A stretch of DNA of 16,349 nt from Burkholderiales bacterium (GTDB lineage Bacteria; Pseudomonadota; Gammaproteobacteria; Burkholderiales; Burkholderiaceae), in the NCBI GenBank assembly GCA_947372535.1, contig CANBUA010000085.1, positions 1 through 16,349 of the forward strand. Direction: 5' to 3'. Made by a program: the position numbers and the translations under genes. Below, one piece after another: positions 1-8,735 of the stretch (its first letter is position 1; the number at the start of each line of letters is the position of its first letter). Under the pieces are notes generated by a model. That model searched no databases. It saw only the letters and a program-made list of their open reading frames with translations, and was not told the DNA's origin.

Positions 1-698
1 CTGCTGGCCACGCCCACGGTCTGGATGGAGTAATCGCGGGCCATGTCCCATTGGAGGTCATCGCAGGTCACGAAGTTGCCCAGGCCGGGGTGGAAGGGGC
101 CGACGTGGTAGTCCTCCAGGTAGACCTCGATGAAGGTCTTCCAGTTGTAGTTGCACTCGTGCAGTTCGACCTTGTCGAGCACGAAGCCGGAGAAATCCAG
201 GTCACCACCGGGCTTGAAGCGTGTTTCCAGGCCGGCCAGATCGGCACCGATGTCGCGACCGTTGTCCTCGAAGATCAGGCCGTTCCACTCGCGAACCTTG
301 TAGTTGTTCAGGTTCAGGCAGGGGTCTTGTTCGAAGTGAGGCGCGCCGATGAGGTCGCCATGCAGGTTGTAGGTCCAGCGGTGCAGCGGGCAGACGATGT
401 GGCCTTGCGGGCTGTGGCCACGCCCCTTGAGCATGATGGCCTGTCGATGCCGACAGACGTTGGAGACCAGCTCTACGCCCTGGCTTGTGCGCACCAGTGC
501 GCGGCCTTCGGCCTCCTGGGGCAGGGCGTAGTGATTGCCGACCTCGGGCACGGACAAGGCATGGCCCAGGTAGCGCGGGCCTTGCTGAAAGATGCGCTCG
601 AGCTCCGATTGGTGCAGGGCCTGGTCGAAATAGACCGAGACGGGCAATTGGGTGCGGCTGCGGTGCAGCGAGGTGAGCGCATGACTCAGATCAGACAT
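1..698 (-). CDS. Rieske-type ring-hydroxylating oxygenase, catalytic (alpha-like) subunit, C-terminus cut off
   Basis: I translated this by hand from an ATG at 698 and obtained 232 codons that stay open to the window edge. The N-terminal half carries a Rieske [2Fe-2S] motif: C82-x-H84 and C103-x2-H106 (CRH, CPLH). It is followed by the mononuclear iron site of the aromatic-ring-hydroxylase family in NWKTFIEVYLEDYHVGPFH, with H198 and H203 as the iron-ligand histidines. Proteins of this class use electrons from a reductase to activate O2 and hydroxylate a substrate; the substrate cannot be read from the sequence. A GGAG lies 12 nt before the ATG and a closer GGGG 3 nt before it, so ribosome binding looks modest. 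The gene is divergent from xseB-ispA-dxs, a neighbourhood I recall as common in Burkholderiales. The C-terminal part of the catalytic domain, including the third iron ligand, lies outside the window. Confidence 0.88.
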   Translation of the reverse strand, partial: MSDLSHALTSLHRSRTQLPVSVYFDQALHQSELERIFQQGPRYLGHALSVPEVGNHYALPQEAEGRALVRTSQGVELVSNVCRHRQAIMLKGRGHSPQGHIVCPLHRWTYNLHGDLIGAPHFEQDPCLNLNNYKVREWNGLIFEDNGRDIGADLAGLETRFKPGGDLDFSGFVLDKVELHECNYNWKTFIEVYLEDYHVGPFHPGLGNFVTCDDLQWDMARDYSIQTVGVAS

Positions 699-948
699 GA
701 TCCCCAGGATCTCCAAAAACCATGTGTCGACAAACCCCCTTGTGCAACCACATGGCGCGCTGAGGGAAACCGGCGATTGTACCCGGTGGGGTTATCATGC
801 CTCAAGCGTCAGGGGTATCGGACACACGAGCCGCCTGACTAGGGGGCTGGAGCAGCTTTGTCGCCTATGAGCGGCCACGGCCAAATACAATGGGCGTTTG
901 CCTCCGGTTGCAGGACCTGCCGCCTTTTCCCGCCGACTCCCCGTCAAC
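699..948. other. Divergent intergenic region (Rieske gene / xseB)
   Basis: These 250 bases separate two divergent genes and hold no convincing ORF. An inverted repeat CCATGTG (720-726) / CACATGG (749-755) with a 22-nt spacer lies just upstream of the Rieske start. A TACAAT box (886-891) suits a sigma-70 -10 for xseB, but no good -35 lies 16-18 nt upstream; the nearest, TTGTCG at 858-863, is too far away. I see no terminator or riboswitch-like structure. Confidence 0.5.
886..891 (+). promoter_or_regulatory. Possible -10 element for the xseB-ispA-dxs operon
   Basis: TACAAT matches the sigma-70 consensus TATAAT at five of six positions. It lies 58 bases before the xseB ATG, a sensible distance for a leader of about 50 nt. 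No matching -35 is visible at normal spacing, so this is a weak call based on one hexamer. Confidence 0.25.
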
Positions 949-1224
949 ATGGCCAAACCTTCAGCGACCATCACCCCAGAGACCGTCACAGGCACCGCAG
1001 CCCCCGAGCTGGCCAGCCTGCCTGCCAGTTACGAAGAAGCGCTGACCGAGCTCGATGAGCTGGTGGCCAACATGGAATCAGGCGGGTTGCCGCTGGATCA
1101 ACTGCTGGCGGCCTATCAGCGGGGCGCGCGTCTGCTGACGTTTTGCCGTGGACGACTCGATGCCATTGAGGGACAAGTCAAGGTGCTTGAGGAAGGGCAA
1201 CTCAAGCCTTGGGATGCGGCATGA
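949..1224 (+). CDS. xseB: Exodeoxyribonuclease VII small subunit
   Basis: The product is a 91-residue protein. Residues about 27-85 match the XseB family: SYEEALTELDELVANMESGGLPLD, followed by LLAAYQRGARLLTFCRGRLDAIEGQV. XseB is a small helical protein that associates in several copies with XseA to form exonuclease VII, which degrades single-stranded DNA in both directions. The first 26 residues are a low-complexity Ala/Thr/Pro-rich extension, which is common in this family. I chose the ATG at 949 because an upstream TTG (898) would add residues without family character. The stop overlaps the ispA start as ATGA (1221-1224), pointing to translational coupling. It is the first gene of the xseB-ispA-dxs operon, an arrangement widespread in Proteobacteria. 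The length is at the upper end for XseB because of the N-terminal extension. Confidence 0.93.
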   Translation: MAKPSATITPETVTGTAAPELASLPASYEEALTELDELVANMESGGLPLDQLLAAYQRGARLLTFCRGRLDAIEGQVKVLEEGQLKPWDAA

Positions 1225-2147
1225 AACCAGAACAATTTGAGGGATGGAGCGCTGACACGATCAAGCGCGTGGAGCAATCGCTGGATGCCTGGGTGCCTTT
1301 CGAGGCGCCCGCCGGGCTGGGCGTGGCAATGCGTTACGCCGTGCTGGATGGCGGCAAGCGCCTGCGGGCCTTGTTGGTGATGGCTGCGGCCCAGGCGGTG
1401 GGTGCCTTGTCGGCACCGGCCAGCACAGATGCCGCCATGCGCGCGGCCTGCGCGGTCGAACTGATCCATGCGTATTCCCTGGTCCACGACGACATGCCTT
1501 GCATGGACGACGATGTGCTCAGGCGCGGCAAACCCACTGTGCACGTGCAATTCGGCGAGGCACAAGCCATGCTGGCCGGCGATGCGATGCAGGCCTTGGC
1601 CTTCGAGGTGCTGACGCCGGATCTGAGTGGTGACCAGGCGATACGGCCAGCCATGCAGGCGCGCCTGTGCGGTTTGCTGGCGCGTGCCGCCGGTCAAGCA
1701 GGCATGGCGGGCGGTCAAGCCATCGACCTCGCCAGCGTCGGGGCGCAACTGGATGAGCAAACCTTGCGCGACATGCATGGCCGCAAAACCGGCGCCCTGC
1801 TGTGCGTTAGCGTGCTCATGGGCGCAGCCTGTGGCGACGTGGAGAAGCAAAGCCCCGCCTGGCTGGCCTTGGCGCAATATGGCCAGGCCATGGGGCTGGC
1901 TTTCCAGATCGTCGATGATGTGCTGGACGCGACCCAGCCTTCTGACACCCTGGGCAAGACGGCCGGCAAGGACGCGGATGCGAACAAGCCAACCTATGTG
2001 AGCTTGTTGGGCCTGGAGGGCGCACGCGCCGAGTCCCAGGACCTGATGACACAGGCCTTGGCAGCCCTGACCGCCAGCGGCCTGGATACCGAGCAACTGG
2101 GCGCCCTGCGCTCACTGGCGCAACGCATCGTGCATCGCCAACATTGA
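1221..2147 (+). CDS. ispA: Farnesyl diphosphate synthase (geranyltranstransferase)
   Basis: This is a 308-residue member of the short-chain trans-prenyltransferase family. It condenses dimethylallyl/geranyl diphosphate with isopentenyl diphosphate to give farnesyl diphosphate in the cytosol. Visible motifs are GGKRLR (44-49), which binds isopentenyl diphosphate; the first Asp-rich motif D90-D91-x4-D96 ([18 protein letters not shown]); and the second, D232-D233-x2-D236 (QIVDDVLD), followed by [20 protein letters not shown], which is typical of bacterial IspA. The two-residue insert in the first Asp-rich motif is the usual arrangement for bacterial FPP synthases. The ATG at 1221 overlaps the xseB stop by four bases; a start at 1209 would lie inside xseB and adds only four residues. 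dxs follows after 16 bases, so two enzymes of isoprenoid synthesis are co-transcribed. Confidence 0.96.
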   Translation: MKPEQFEGWSADTIKRVEQSLDAWVPFEAPAGLGVAMRYAVLDGGKRLRALLVMAAAQAVGALSAPASTDAAMRAACAVELIHAYSLVHDDMPCMDDDVLRRGKPTVHVQFGEAQAMLAGDAMQALAFEVLTPDLSGDQAIRPAMQARLCGLLARAAGQAGMAGGQAIDLASVGAQLDEQTLRDMHGRKTGALLCVSVLMGAACGDVEKQSPAWLALAQYGQAMGLAFQIVDDVLDATQPSDTLGKTAGKDADANKPTYVSLLGLEGARAESQDLMTQALAALTASGLDTEQLGALRSLAQRIVHRQH

Positions 2148-2163
2148 CCTGCGGACCGTCAAG

Positions 2164-4095
2164 ATGAGTCATCCTTTGTTGTCCAGAATCCAGAGCCCCG
2201 CTGACCTCAAGCGGCTCTCACGTGTCGAACTCAAGCAGTTGGCCGTGGAGCTGCGCGACGACCTCCTGCAAAGCGTGGCACGGACCGGCGGTCACCTGTC
2301 GTCCAACCTGGGCACGGTCGAGCTCACCATCGCCCTGCATTACGTCTACAACACGCCTTCGGACCGGCTGGTCTGGGACGTCGGCCACCAGACCTATCCG
2401 CACAAGATCCTGACCGGCCGGCGCGACCGCATGCCCACGCTGCGTCAGTTTGGCGGCATGAGCGGCTTCCCGCGCCGTGACGAGAGCGAGTACGACACCT
2501 TCGGCACGGCGCATTCGTCCACCTCGATCTCAGCGGCGCTGGGCATGGCCATCGGTGCGCAACTGCGTGGCGAGGCCCGAAAGGCCGTGGCCATCATCGG
2601 CGATGGCGCCATGACGGCGGGTATGGCCTTCGAGGCGCTGAACAACGGTGGCGTGCCCCACAACGGCCGCCTGGCCGATGTGCTGGTGGTGCTCAACGAC
2701 AACGACATGTCGATCTCGCCGCCAGTGGGCGCACTGAACCGCTACTTGGCGCGCCTGATGTCGGGCCGTTTCTATGCCCAGGCCCGCGAGAGCGCCAAGC
2801 AGGTGCTGCGCAATGCGCCGCCCCTGTTCGAGCTGGCCAAGAAGCTGGAAGAACATGCCAAAGGGCTGGTGGTGCCGGCCACGATCTTCGAGGAGTTCGG
2901 CTTCAACTATGTTGGCCCCATCGACGGGCATGACCTCGACTCGCTGATCCCGACGCTGGAGAATCTGCGTGACCGTGGCGGCCCGCAGTTCCTGCACGTG
3001 GTGACCAAAAAAGGCTATGGCTACAAGCTGGCTGAGGCCGACCCGATTGCCTACCACGGCCCTGGCAAATTCGACCCTGCCGTGGGTTTGAAAAAGCCCG
3101 TGGTGACCGATGCGCCGCCCAAGCCTACCTTCACCCAGGTGTTCGGCCAGTGGCTGTGCGACATGGCGGCGCACGACACGCGCCTGGTGGCGATCACGCC
3201 GGCCATGCGTGAAGGCTCGGGCATGGTCGAGTTCCATCAGAAATATCCTGGCCGCTACTTCGACGTTGGCATCGCCGAACAGCACGCGGTGACCTTCGCG
3301 GCGGGCCTGGCCTGCGAGGGCCTCAAGCCCGTGGTGGCAATTTATTCCACCTTCCTGCAGCGTGGCTACGACCAGTTGATCCACGACGTGGCCATTCAGA
3401 ACCTGCCTGTGGTGTTCGCGCTGGACCGCGCCGGCATCGTGGGGGCCGATGGCGCCACGCACATGGGTGCCTTCGACATCGCTTTCGTGCGCTGCATCCC
3501 CAACATGAGCCTGATTGCGCCCTCGGATGAGAACGAGTGCCGGCAGGCCTTGAGCGCGGCTTATGAGCAGGACCATCCCGTGGCCGTGCGTTATCCACGT
3601 GGCGCGGGCGCCGGTGTGGCCATCGAGTCGAGCTTGAAAGGCCTGCCTTGGGGCAAGGGTGAGATTCGTCGGCAATCCACTGGTTCAGCCGACGGGCCGC
3701 GTTTGGCCATCCTGGCGTTTGGCACGTTGTTGTACCAGGCTTTGGAGGCCGCTCAATCGCTGGATGCCACGGTGGTCAACATGCGCTTCATCAAGCCGCT
3801 GGATGTCGAGTTGCTGCGGCAAGTGGCCGGTGATCACGATGTGCTCGTCACGGTGGAAGAGGGCTGTGTGACCGGGGGCGCAGGCTCGGCCGTGGCTGAA
3901 GCCTTGAGCCACAGCGGCGTGGCCGTGCCTTTGCTGATGTTGGGTCTGGCAGACCAGTTCATCGAGCATGGTGATCCGGCCAAGCTGCTTTCGCTACAGG
4001 GGCTGGACGCGGCGGGCATTGAGCGGCAGATCCGTGCGCGCTTTAATTTGCCGGTGGTGCTCAACGAGGCCAAGGTCATGCCCTTGAGGGGATGA
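2164..4095 (+). CDS. dxs: 1-Deoxy-D-xylulose-5-phosphate synthase
   Basis: This 643-residue protein has full family length. It is the thiamine-diphosphate enzyme that joins pyruvate and glyceraldehyde 3-phosphate, the first and often flux-controlling step of the MEP isoprenoid pathway. Seen in order: GGHLSSNLG near residue 42 with a conserved active-site histidine; [16 protein letters not shown]; the ThDP/Mg motif beginning G146-D147-G148 ([15 protein letters not shown]) and ending with [19 protein letters not shown]; the pyrimidine-domain motif [17 protein letters not shown] with the catalytic glutamate; and [18 protein letters not shown]. The C-terminal transketolase domain is present ([17 protein letters not shown]). 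The ATG is 16 bases after the ispA stop. No strong Shine-Dalgarno is visible before it, so expression may rely on coupling with ispA. A strong terminator follows at 4126-4160. Confidence 0.97.
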   Translation: MSHPLLSRIQSPADLKRLSRVELKQLAVELRDDLLQSVARTGGHLSSNLGTVELTIALHYVYNTPSDRLVWDVGHQTYPHKILTGRRDRMPTLRQFGGMSGFPRRDESEYDTFGTAHSSTSISAALGMAIGAQLRGEARKAVAIIGDGAMTAGMAFEALNNGGVPHNGRLADVLVVLNDNDMSISPPVGALNRYLARLMSGRFYAQARESAKQVLRNAPPLFELAKKLEEHAKGLVVPATIFEEFGFNYVGPIDGHDLDSLIPTLENLRDRGGPQFLHVVTKKGYGYKLAEADPIAYHGPGKFDPAVGLKKPVVTDAPPKPTFTQVFGQWLCDMAAHDTRLVAITPAMREGSGMVEFHQKYPGRYFDVGIAEQHAVTFAAGLACEGLKPVVAIYSTFLQRGYDQLIHDVAIQNLPVVFALDRAGIVGADGATHMGAFDIAFVRCIPNMSLIAPSDENECRQALSAAYEQDHPVAVRYPRGAGAGVAIESSLKGLPWGKGEIRRQSTGSADGPRLAILAFGTLLYQALEAAQSLDATVVNMRFIKPLDVELLRQVAGDHDVLVTVEEGCVTGGAGSAVAEALSHSGVAVPLLMLGLADQFIEHGDPAKLLSLQGLDAAGIERQIRARFNLPVVLNEAKVMPLRG

Positions 4096-4125
4096 TGATC
4101 ACGGTGGGGTGCAATGGCCCCCAAG

Positions 4126-4160
4126 AAAAACCCGGTCAGCGCGAGCTGAACCGGGTTTTT
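4126..4160. terminator. Strong bidirectional Rho-independent terminator between dxs and argH
   Basis: The arms AAAAACCCGGT (4126-4136) and ACCGGGTTTTT (4150-4160) are perfectly complementary. The intervening bases extend the stem as CAGC-GCGA-GCTG with one bulged A. The T-run extends to 4162 on the plus strand and there is an A-run at the left, so the hairpin can end transcripts from both dxs (plus) and argH (minus). It starts just one base beyond the argH stop codon. Confidence 0.93.
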
Positions 4161-4161
4161 T

Positions 4162-5589
4162 TCAAGCGGTGCTGCGGGCCAGTCGATGACGATGCCTGGC
4201 CACTTGCGCCCGCACCTGCTCAGGTGCCGTGCCGCCCAACAAATTGCGAGCGTTCAACGAGCCTCGAAGGCTGAGCACCTCGAACACATCTTGCTCAATG
4301 GCTGGGTTGTAGGTCTGGAGCTTGCTCAGCGGCAATTCCGACAGGTCCACGCCCGAGGCGATGGCGTCCTTGACGGCATGGGCCACCACCTCGTGGGCAT
4401 CGCGGAAAGGCAGGCCCTTCTTGACCAGGTAGTCGGCCAGGTCGGTGGCGGTGGCGTAACCCTTCTTGGCGGCGCGCTCCATCGCTTCCGGCTTGACGGT
4501 GATGCCGGCGGCCATTTCCGCGAAGATGCGCAGCGTGTCCTTGAGGGTGTCGACGGTGTCGAACAGCGGCTCCTTGTCTTCCTGGTTGTCCTTGTTGTAG
4601 GCCAGGGGCTGGCCCTTCATCAAGGTGATCAGGCCCATCAGGTGGCCCACCACGCGGCCGGTCTTGCCGCGCGCCAGTTCGGGCACGTCGGGGTTTTTCT
4701 TCTGCGGCATGATCGACGAGCCAGTGCAGAAGCGATCAGCCAGGTCGATGAAGCCGAAGCTCTGGCTCATCCACAGGATCAGCTCCTCAGACAGGCGCGA
4801 GACGTGCACCATCACCAGGGATGCAGCGGAGGTGAACTCGATGGCGAAGTCGCGGTCACTGACGGCGTCCAGGCTGTTCTGGCAGACCGCCGGCTGGCCG
4901 GCATCATCCACCATGCCCAGGCTGCGGGCCACGCGTTCACGGTCCAGCGGGTAGCTCGTGCCGGCCAAAGCGGCCGAGCCCAGCGGCAGGCGGTTGACGC
5001 GTCGGCGCAGGTCCAGCATGCGCTCGGCATCGCGGGCGAACATCTCGACATAGGCCAGCAGGTGGTGGCCAAAAGCCACAGGCTGGGCCACTTGCAGGTG
5101 CGTGAAGCCCGGCAGGATGGTGTCGGCGTTCTGCTCGGCCACGCTGACCAGGGCTTTTTGCAGCTCGGTCAGCAGCACGCCGATCTCGTCGATCTCGCCG
5201 CGCAGCCACAGGCGCACATCGGTGGCGACCTGGTCGTTGCGCGAGCGGCCGGTGTGCAGGCGCTTGCCGGCATCGCCCACCAGCGTGGTCAGGCGGGCCT
5301 CGATGTTGAGGTGCACGTCTTCGAGGTCGAGCTTCCACTCGAAGGCGCCCGCTTCGATCTCCTGGCGGATCTGGGCCATGCCCCGCTCGATGGAGGCCCA
5401 ATCGGCCGCTGACAGCAGCCCTTGGGCGTGCAGCATCTCGGCGTGGGCGAGCGAGCCCTGGATGTCGGCCTGCCAGAGGCGTTTGTCGAAAAAGACGCTG
5501 GAGGTGTAGCGTTTGACCAAGTCACTCATGGGCTCGGAAAACAGGGCCGACCAGGCTTGGGACTTCTTGTCCAGTTGATTCGTGCTCAT
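4162..5589 (-). CDS. argH: Argininosuccinate lyase
   Basis: This 475-residue protein of the fumarase/aspartase superfamily cleaves argininosuccinate to arginine and fumarate, the last step of arginine synthesis. Seen: [13 protein letters not shown] (substrate binding), [18 protein letters not shown], and the signature loop G290-S291-S292-I-M-P-Q-K-K-N-P with the flexible active-site serine region, followed by [16 protein letters not shown]. The usual N-terminal stretch [21 protein letters not shown] supports the ATG at 5589; a shorter start at 5529 would remove it. Longer upstream reading (to about 6099) is only open frame opposite the kinase gene. There is no clear Shine-Dalgarno. It is divergent from the AlgZ/AlgR-like pair with only 34 bases between the preferred starts. 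The argH-algZ-algR arrangement is also known from Pseudomonas aeruginosa. Confidence 0.96.
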   Translation of the reverse strand: MSTNQLDKKSQAWSALFSEPMSDLVKRYTSSVFFDKRLWQADIQGSLAHAEMLHAQGLLSAADWASIERGMAQIRQEIEAGAFEWKLDLEDVHLNIEARLTTLVGDAGKRLHTGRSRNDQVATDVRLWLRGEIDEIGVLLTELQKALVSVAEQNADTILPGFTHLQVAQPVAFGHHLLAYVEMFARDAERMLDLRRRVNRLPLGSAALAGTSYPLDRERVARSLGMVDDAGQPAVCQNSLDAVSDRDFAIEFTSAASLVMVHVSRLSEELILWMSQSFGFIDLADRFCTGSSIMPQKKNPDVPELARGKTGRVVGHLMGLITLMKGQPLAYNKDNQEDKEPLFDTVDTLKDTLRIFAEMAAGITVKPEAMERAAKKGYATATDLADYLVKKGLPFRDAHEVVAHAVKDAIASGVDLSELPLSKLQTYNPAIEQDVFEVLSLRGSLNARNLLGGTAPEQVRAQVARHRHRLARSTA

Positions 5590-5623
5590 GAGGGTGACGT
5601 GTGTGACGCAGAATGTCCAAACC

Positions 5624-6802
5624 ATGCATTTTAAAGAGAACCAGTCCACTGCGGGCGACAGTACGGGACAAGATGCACTCGGCGCACCCACGATGTGGGC
5701 GGCGACGGGCTTTGGGGCGACCCCTTCCAGCCTGGATGGCGAGGAGGGTGCCGTGGCCCCGCTGGGCGCGGTGTTCGATGTCTGCCACGTGGGCGTGGTG
5801 CTGCGCGTGGTCATTGGCGTGCAGGGGCTTGTGTGGCTGGCGGCCCTGTATGGCGCCCAGGGCGGCATGAATTGGCTCATGAGCGCGGCGGCGGGGTCTG
5901 CCGAGGCCTTGCCGGCTTGTCTGATGTGGCTGGTGGGGTTGTGCGGTTCGCGCCGCGTGCTGAGCCGCCTGCCCGTGCCTGTGCAATGGGCGCTGGCGGG
6001 GCTGTGGGGTGGTCTGGCCGGGGTGTATGGCCATGTGCAGATGAGCTGGCTGGCCTGGTCGCTGGGCGGGGTCCAGCCGTGGGCCTTCTGGCCGCTCATC
6101 GGGCCGTTTGCGACCGGCGCGGCGCTGGCCCTGGTCTGCCTGTCTTGGCTTCACCAGCGCCAGGCCAGGCTGCTGCCTCAGCAGACCCAGGCGCGCCTGG
6201 TGGAGCTGCAAGCCCGCATCCGCCCGCATTTTTTGTTCAACACCCTGAACACGGCCATCGCCTTGGTGCAGATCGATCCCGAGCGGGCAGAAGCCGTGCT
6301 GGAGGACCTGGCCGAATTGTTCCGGCGCGCCTTGGTCTCGCCCGCCACGCAAAGCACCCTGGCCCAGGAGGTCGACCTGGCGCGCCGCTACCTGGCCATT
6401 GAGCAGCAACGCTTCGGCGAACGGTTGAGCCTGAGCTGGTCCATCGACGACAGCGTCGATCAATCCATGGTGCCCATCCTGCTGCTGCAGCCGCTGGTGG
6501 AAAACGCCGTGAAATATGGCGTGGAGGCCGATGCCAAGGGCGGTTGGGTCAAGGTGCAGACCGAGCGCAAAGGTGGCCGTGTGCAGGTCACGGTCAGCAA
6601 TTCCTTGCCGTCCGATGACAAAGGTGCCAGCGTGGTGTCCAGGCATGGCCATGGCATCGCCTTGCGCAACCTGAAGCAGCGTCTGGTGCTGATGCACGAT
6701 GTGCAGGCGCAGTTCGAGGCCGGCCCCCGCGCGATCACGCCGGGCGCCAGCGGGCGGTGTTATGTCGTGCGTTGTTCATGGCCAGAGGAGGCGCCAGCAT
6801 GA
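5624..6802 (+). CDS. algZ: AlgZ/FimS-like membrane sensor histidine kinase (LytS-type, His_kinase + HATPase)
   Basis: This is a 392-residue protein from the ATG at 5624. Residues about 45-180 contain roughly four hydrophobic segments, so the sensor is membrane-embedded. The His_kinase (LytS/AlgZ-type) motif [17 protein letters not shown] has the phospho-acceptor candidate H202 (codon at 6227). It is followed by [17 protein letters not shown], an N-box [14 protein letters not shown], and a G-box [13 protein letters not shown]. It should phosphorylate the response regulator encoded immediately downstream; the genes overlap as ATGA. In P. aeruginosa the homologous pair FimS(AlgZ)/AlgR controls twitching and alginate, and also lies next to argH. 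The start is uncertain: an ATG at 5588 overlaps the argH start codon, an ATG at 5693 is possible, and none has a clear Shine-Dalgarno. The first about 40 residues look unconserved. The signal it senses cannot be inferred. Confidence 0.85.
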   Translation: MHFKENQSTAGDSTGQDALGAPTMWAATGFGATPSSLDGEEGAVAPLGAVFDVCHVGVVLRVVIGVQGLVWLAALYGAQGGMNWLMSAAAGSAEALPACLMWLVGLCGSRRVLSRLPVPVQWALAGLWGGLAGVYGHVQMSWLAWSLGGVQPWAFWPLIGPFATGAALALVCLSWLHQRQARLLPQQTQARLVELQARIRPHFLFNTLNTAIALVQIDPERAEAVLEDLAELFRRALVSPATQSTLAQEVDLARRYLAIEQQRFGERLSLSWSIDDSVDQSMVPILLLQPLVENAVKYGVEADAKGGWVKVQTERKGGRVQVTVSNSLPSDDKGASVVSRHGHGIALRNLKQRLVLMHDVQAQFEAGPRAITPGASGRCYVVRCSWPEEAPA

Positions 6803-7566
6803 GCGAAGACAAGGCCGTATTGCGCGTCATCTTGGTCGATGACGAATCGCTGGCGCGGCAGCGGCTGGCGGCCATGTTGGGCCGCCTTGATGAGCCCGTG
6901 AGCATCGAGGCCCAATGCGGCGATGCAGGCAGTGCCTTGGCCTGGGTGGAAGCGCACCCTGGTCAGGCCCATGTGGCCTTCCTCGACATCCAGATGCCGG
7001 GCCCGGACGGTCTGCGCCTGGCCGACAAGCTGCGCGGCATGCCGAGCGCGCCCCTGGTGGTGTTCATCACGGCGCATGTCGAACACGCCTTGCAAGCGTT
7101 TGACCTGGAGGCCAGCGATTACCTGACCAAGCCGGTGCGGCAGGATCGCCTGGCCCAGTCAGTGTCGCGTTGCCGCAAGCAGGTGGCGGCGCGTGGCGGA
7201 TTCGTCGCCCAAGCCGCGCCGGTGGCCGATGCTTTCCTGGTGGTGCAGGACCGAGGCCGCATCGTGCGTGTGCCTTTGGCCGAGGTGCTGTATTTCAAGG
7301 CCGAACTCAAGTATGTGACGGTACGCACCCGCGAGCACACCCATGTGCTGGATGAGCCCTTGACCGAGTTGGAGGCGCGACTGGGCCAGGCCTTCATCCG
7401 CATCCATCGCAATGCGCTGGTGGCGCGCTCGGCCATGCACCGGCTGGAGCGCCGGGATGACGAAGAGGGCAATGAAGGTTGGGCTGCTCAGGTCAAGGCC
7501 ACGGGTGAGTGGCTGACGGTGTCCCGGCGCCAGGTGCCCGCGGTGCGCGAGGCCCTGGTGTCCTGA
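6799..7566 (+). CDS. algR: AlgR-like response regulator (receiver + LytTR DNA-binding domain)
   Basis: This 255-residue protein has an N-terminal receiver domain (about 8-125) with acidic pocket D14-D15, phospho-acceptor D63 (FLDIQMPGPDG), T91 and K111 (YLTKPV). A C-terminal LytTR domain covers about 150-253 (VPLAEVLYFKAELKYVTVRTREHTHVLDEPL, FIRIHRNALVARSAM, WLTVSRRQVPAVREAL). It is a transcription factor expected to be activated by the overlapping kinase. The ATG at 6799 overlaps the kinase stop (6800-6802) and has a strong GAGGAGG ribosome site at 6785-6791. In Pseudomonas hemC follows algR; here the gene ends only 22 bases from the convergent cheZ, with no terminator in the gap, so the two transcripts probably overlap. 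Whether it regulates the neighbouring motility genes is unknown. Confidence 0.9.
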   Translation: MSEDKAVLRVILVDDESLARQRLAAMLGRLDEPVSIEAQCGDAGSALAWVEAHPGQAHVAFLDIQMPGPDGLRLADKLRGMPSAPLVVFITAHVEHALQAFDLEASDYLTKPVRQDRLAQSVSRCRKQVAARGGFVAQAAPVADAFLVVQDRGRIVRVPLAEVLYFKAELKYVTVRTREHTHVLDEPLTELEARLGQAFIRIHRNALVARSAMHRLERRDDEEGNEGWAAQVKATGEWLTVSRRQVPAVREALVS

Positions 7567-7588
7567 GGCGATTGGGCCTGACTAAGGC

Positions 7589-8233
7589 TCAGAAACCCAG
7601 TGAGGCCAGCAGGTCGTCCACTTCGCCCTGGTTGGCGACCACGTCGGTGCGGCCATCCGGGTTGACCACGGGCCCGCTGAGCGTCTCGATGGTCGTGTGA
7701 GTCAAGGTGGCTTCGACCTTGCTGGCCTGATCCGGCGGGGCGGCTTGAACGAGCAGGCTGACCAGTTGTGCTTCCAGGTCGTTGGCCAGCTTGACCACCT
7801 TGGCCACCACCTGGCCGGTCAGGTCATGGAAGTCCTGGGCCATCATGATGTCGGTGAGGTGCTTGTCCACGCGTTGTGTCACCGATTCGACGTCTTCGAC
7901 GAAATTCATCACCGCACCGCTGGCCACGGCCTTGACCGGGTCGGCCACGATCAGCGAGGCCAAGTGGCGTGTCGCACGGGCGATGTGGTCCTGATCGGAT
8001 TTGGCCTCGTCCACCAGGTTGAGCACCTTTTCTGCAGCTTGCTCGGTTTTGGTGGCGATGTAGGTCAGGCGGCTGCGCGCATCGGGGATGTTGCTGACGC
8101 TGTCCTGAAGGCTGGGCAGCACGCCCAACATGTTGAGGGTGTCATGCAGCTGGCGCGTGAGGGTGCCCAGTTGCTTGAAGATCTCCGGCGATGTGGCGGG
8201 CATCGTCATCGTTGGCAATTCATCCAGATTCAT
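7589..8233 (-). CDS. cheZ: CheY-P phosphatase
   Basis: This 214-residue protein matches CheZ along its length. A long helical hairpin includes the active-site segment MMAQDFHDLTGQVVAKV, where D137 and Q141 correspond to the E. coli catalytic Asp143 and Gln147. An Asp/Pro-rich linker follows, and the protein ends in the CheY-binding helix VDDLLASLGF. CheZ removes phosphate from CheY-P and so resets the flagellar switch. The family consensus QDFQDLTGQ reads QDFHDLTGQ here, a conservative difference outside the two catalytic residues. The ATG at 8233 follows a GAGGGAG ribosome site and lies 11 bases after cheY, so the pair is surely co-transcribed. It is convergent with the AlgR-like gene. Confidence 0.95.
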   Translation of the reverse strand: MNLDELPTMTMPATSPEIFKQLGTLTRQLHDTLNMLGVLPSLQDSVSNIPDARSRLTYIATKTEQAAEKVLNLVDEAKSDQDHIARATRHLASLIVADPVKAVASGAVMNFVEDVESVTQRVDKHLTDIMMAQDFHDLTGQVVAKVVKLANDLEAQLVSLLVQAAPPDQASKVEATLTHTTIETLSGPVVNPDGRTDVVANQGEVDDLLASLGF

Positions 8234-8244
8234 CGGGCACTCCC

Positions 8245-8646
8245 TCAGACCGTGGTGGTCATTTTTTGCAGGATCTTCTGCACTTTTTCTTCGAGGGTCG
8301 CCTTGGTGAAAGGCTTGACCACATAGCCGGCGGCGCCCGTCTGGGCGGCCAGCACAATGTCTTCCTTGCGGGCTTCGGCCGTGACCATCAGCACGGGGAT
8401 GGCCTTGAGCTTGTCGTCTGCCTTGATGGCCTTGAGCAGGTCAAAGCCATTCATGTTGGGCATGTTGATGTCGCTGATCACGAAGTCATAGGTTTGCTTC
8501 TGGATCATGTTCAGCGCGATGGCGCCGTCTTCTGCTTCATCCACATTCGTGTAGCCGATTTCCTTGAGCAACCCGCGAACGATGCGGCGCATGGTGGAAA
8601 AGTCATCGACGACGAGGAATTTCATGTCGGGATTCGGGGTGGTCAT
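8245..8646 (-). CDS. cheY: Chemotaxis response regulator CheY
   Basis: This is a single-domain receiver of 133 residues. The phosphorylation machinery is complete: D14-D15, phospho-acceptor D59 ([13 protein letters not shown]), T89, aromatic switch Y108 and K111 (GYVVKPF). It resembles E. coli CheY closely ([19 protein letters not shown]). When phosphorylated, presumably by a CheA encoded elsewhere, it binds FliM at the flagellar switch and changes rotation. The ATG at 8646 is preceded by AAGGAAG at a spacing of about 6; an internal ATG seven codons later (MKFLVV) is the alternative. It lies 80 bases downstream of motB behind a likely FliA promoter (8709-8735). A perfect 10-bp palindrome ATCACGTGAT sits in its leader at 8679-8688, with no assigned role. 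Confidence 0.96.
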   Translation of the reverse strand: MTTPNPDMKFLVVDDFSTMRRIVRGLLKEIGYTNVDEAEDGAIALNMIQKQTYDFVISDINMPNMNGFDLLKAIKADDKLKAIPVLMVTAEARKEDIVLAAQTGAAGYVVKPFTKATLEEKVQKILQKMTTTV

Positions 8647-8708
8647 GGCGCTTCCTTGATCGCAGACTGCTGTGTGACATCACGTGATAGCCCGGGGGGG
8701 CAGTCACT

Positions 8709-8735
8709 TTATCGACCGATGGCCGGCTATCTTGA
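8709..8735 (-). promoter_or_regulatory. Candidate sigma-28 (FliA) promoter for cheYZ
   Basis: Read on the minus strand this is TCAAGATA, 11 bases, then GTCGATAA. The FliA consensus is TAAAGTTT-N11-GCCGATAA, so the -10 box matches 7 of 8 and the -35 box 5 of 8 at exact spacing. The -35 overlaps the motB stop codon. The predicted start near 8702 would give a leader of about 55 nt before cheY. FliA control of chemotaxis genes is well established in enteric and other bacteria. Confidence 0.55.

Noticed and set aside
51..842. 263-codon plus-strand frame at the left edge
   Set aside because: Antisense to the Rieske oxygenase with its clear iron-sulfur and iron motifs, and it continues through the intergenic region.
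2530..3675. Long open frame of 381 codons on the minus strand opposite dxs
   Set aside because: Antisense to a clear, full-length dxs. Its His/Gln/Arg-rich composition is typical of shadow frames created by high GC at third codon positions.
4186..5412. Long open frame of 408 codons on the plus strand opposite argH
   Set aside because: Mirror of argH codons with no recognisable domain; argH has all its catalytic motifs.
5590..6099. N-terminal extension of argH by 170 codons
   Set aside because: It would overlap the histidine kinase gene and has no similarity to argininosuccinate lyase; the normal N-terminus starts at 5589.
7567..7588. Terminator between algR and cheZ
   Set aside because: Only a weak GCCT/AGGC pairing is present, without a T-run.
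8679..8688. Perfect palindrome ATCACGTGAT in the cheY leader
   Set aside because: A 10-bp palindrome of this kind can occur by chance and nothing else supports an operator; noted only in the cheY entry.
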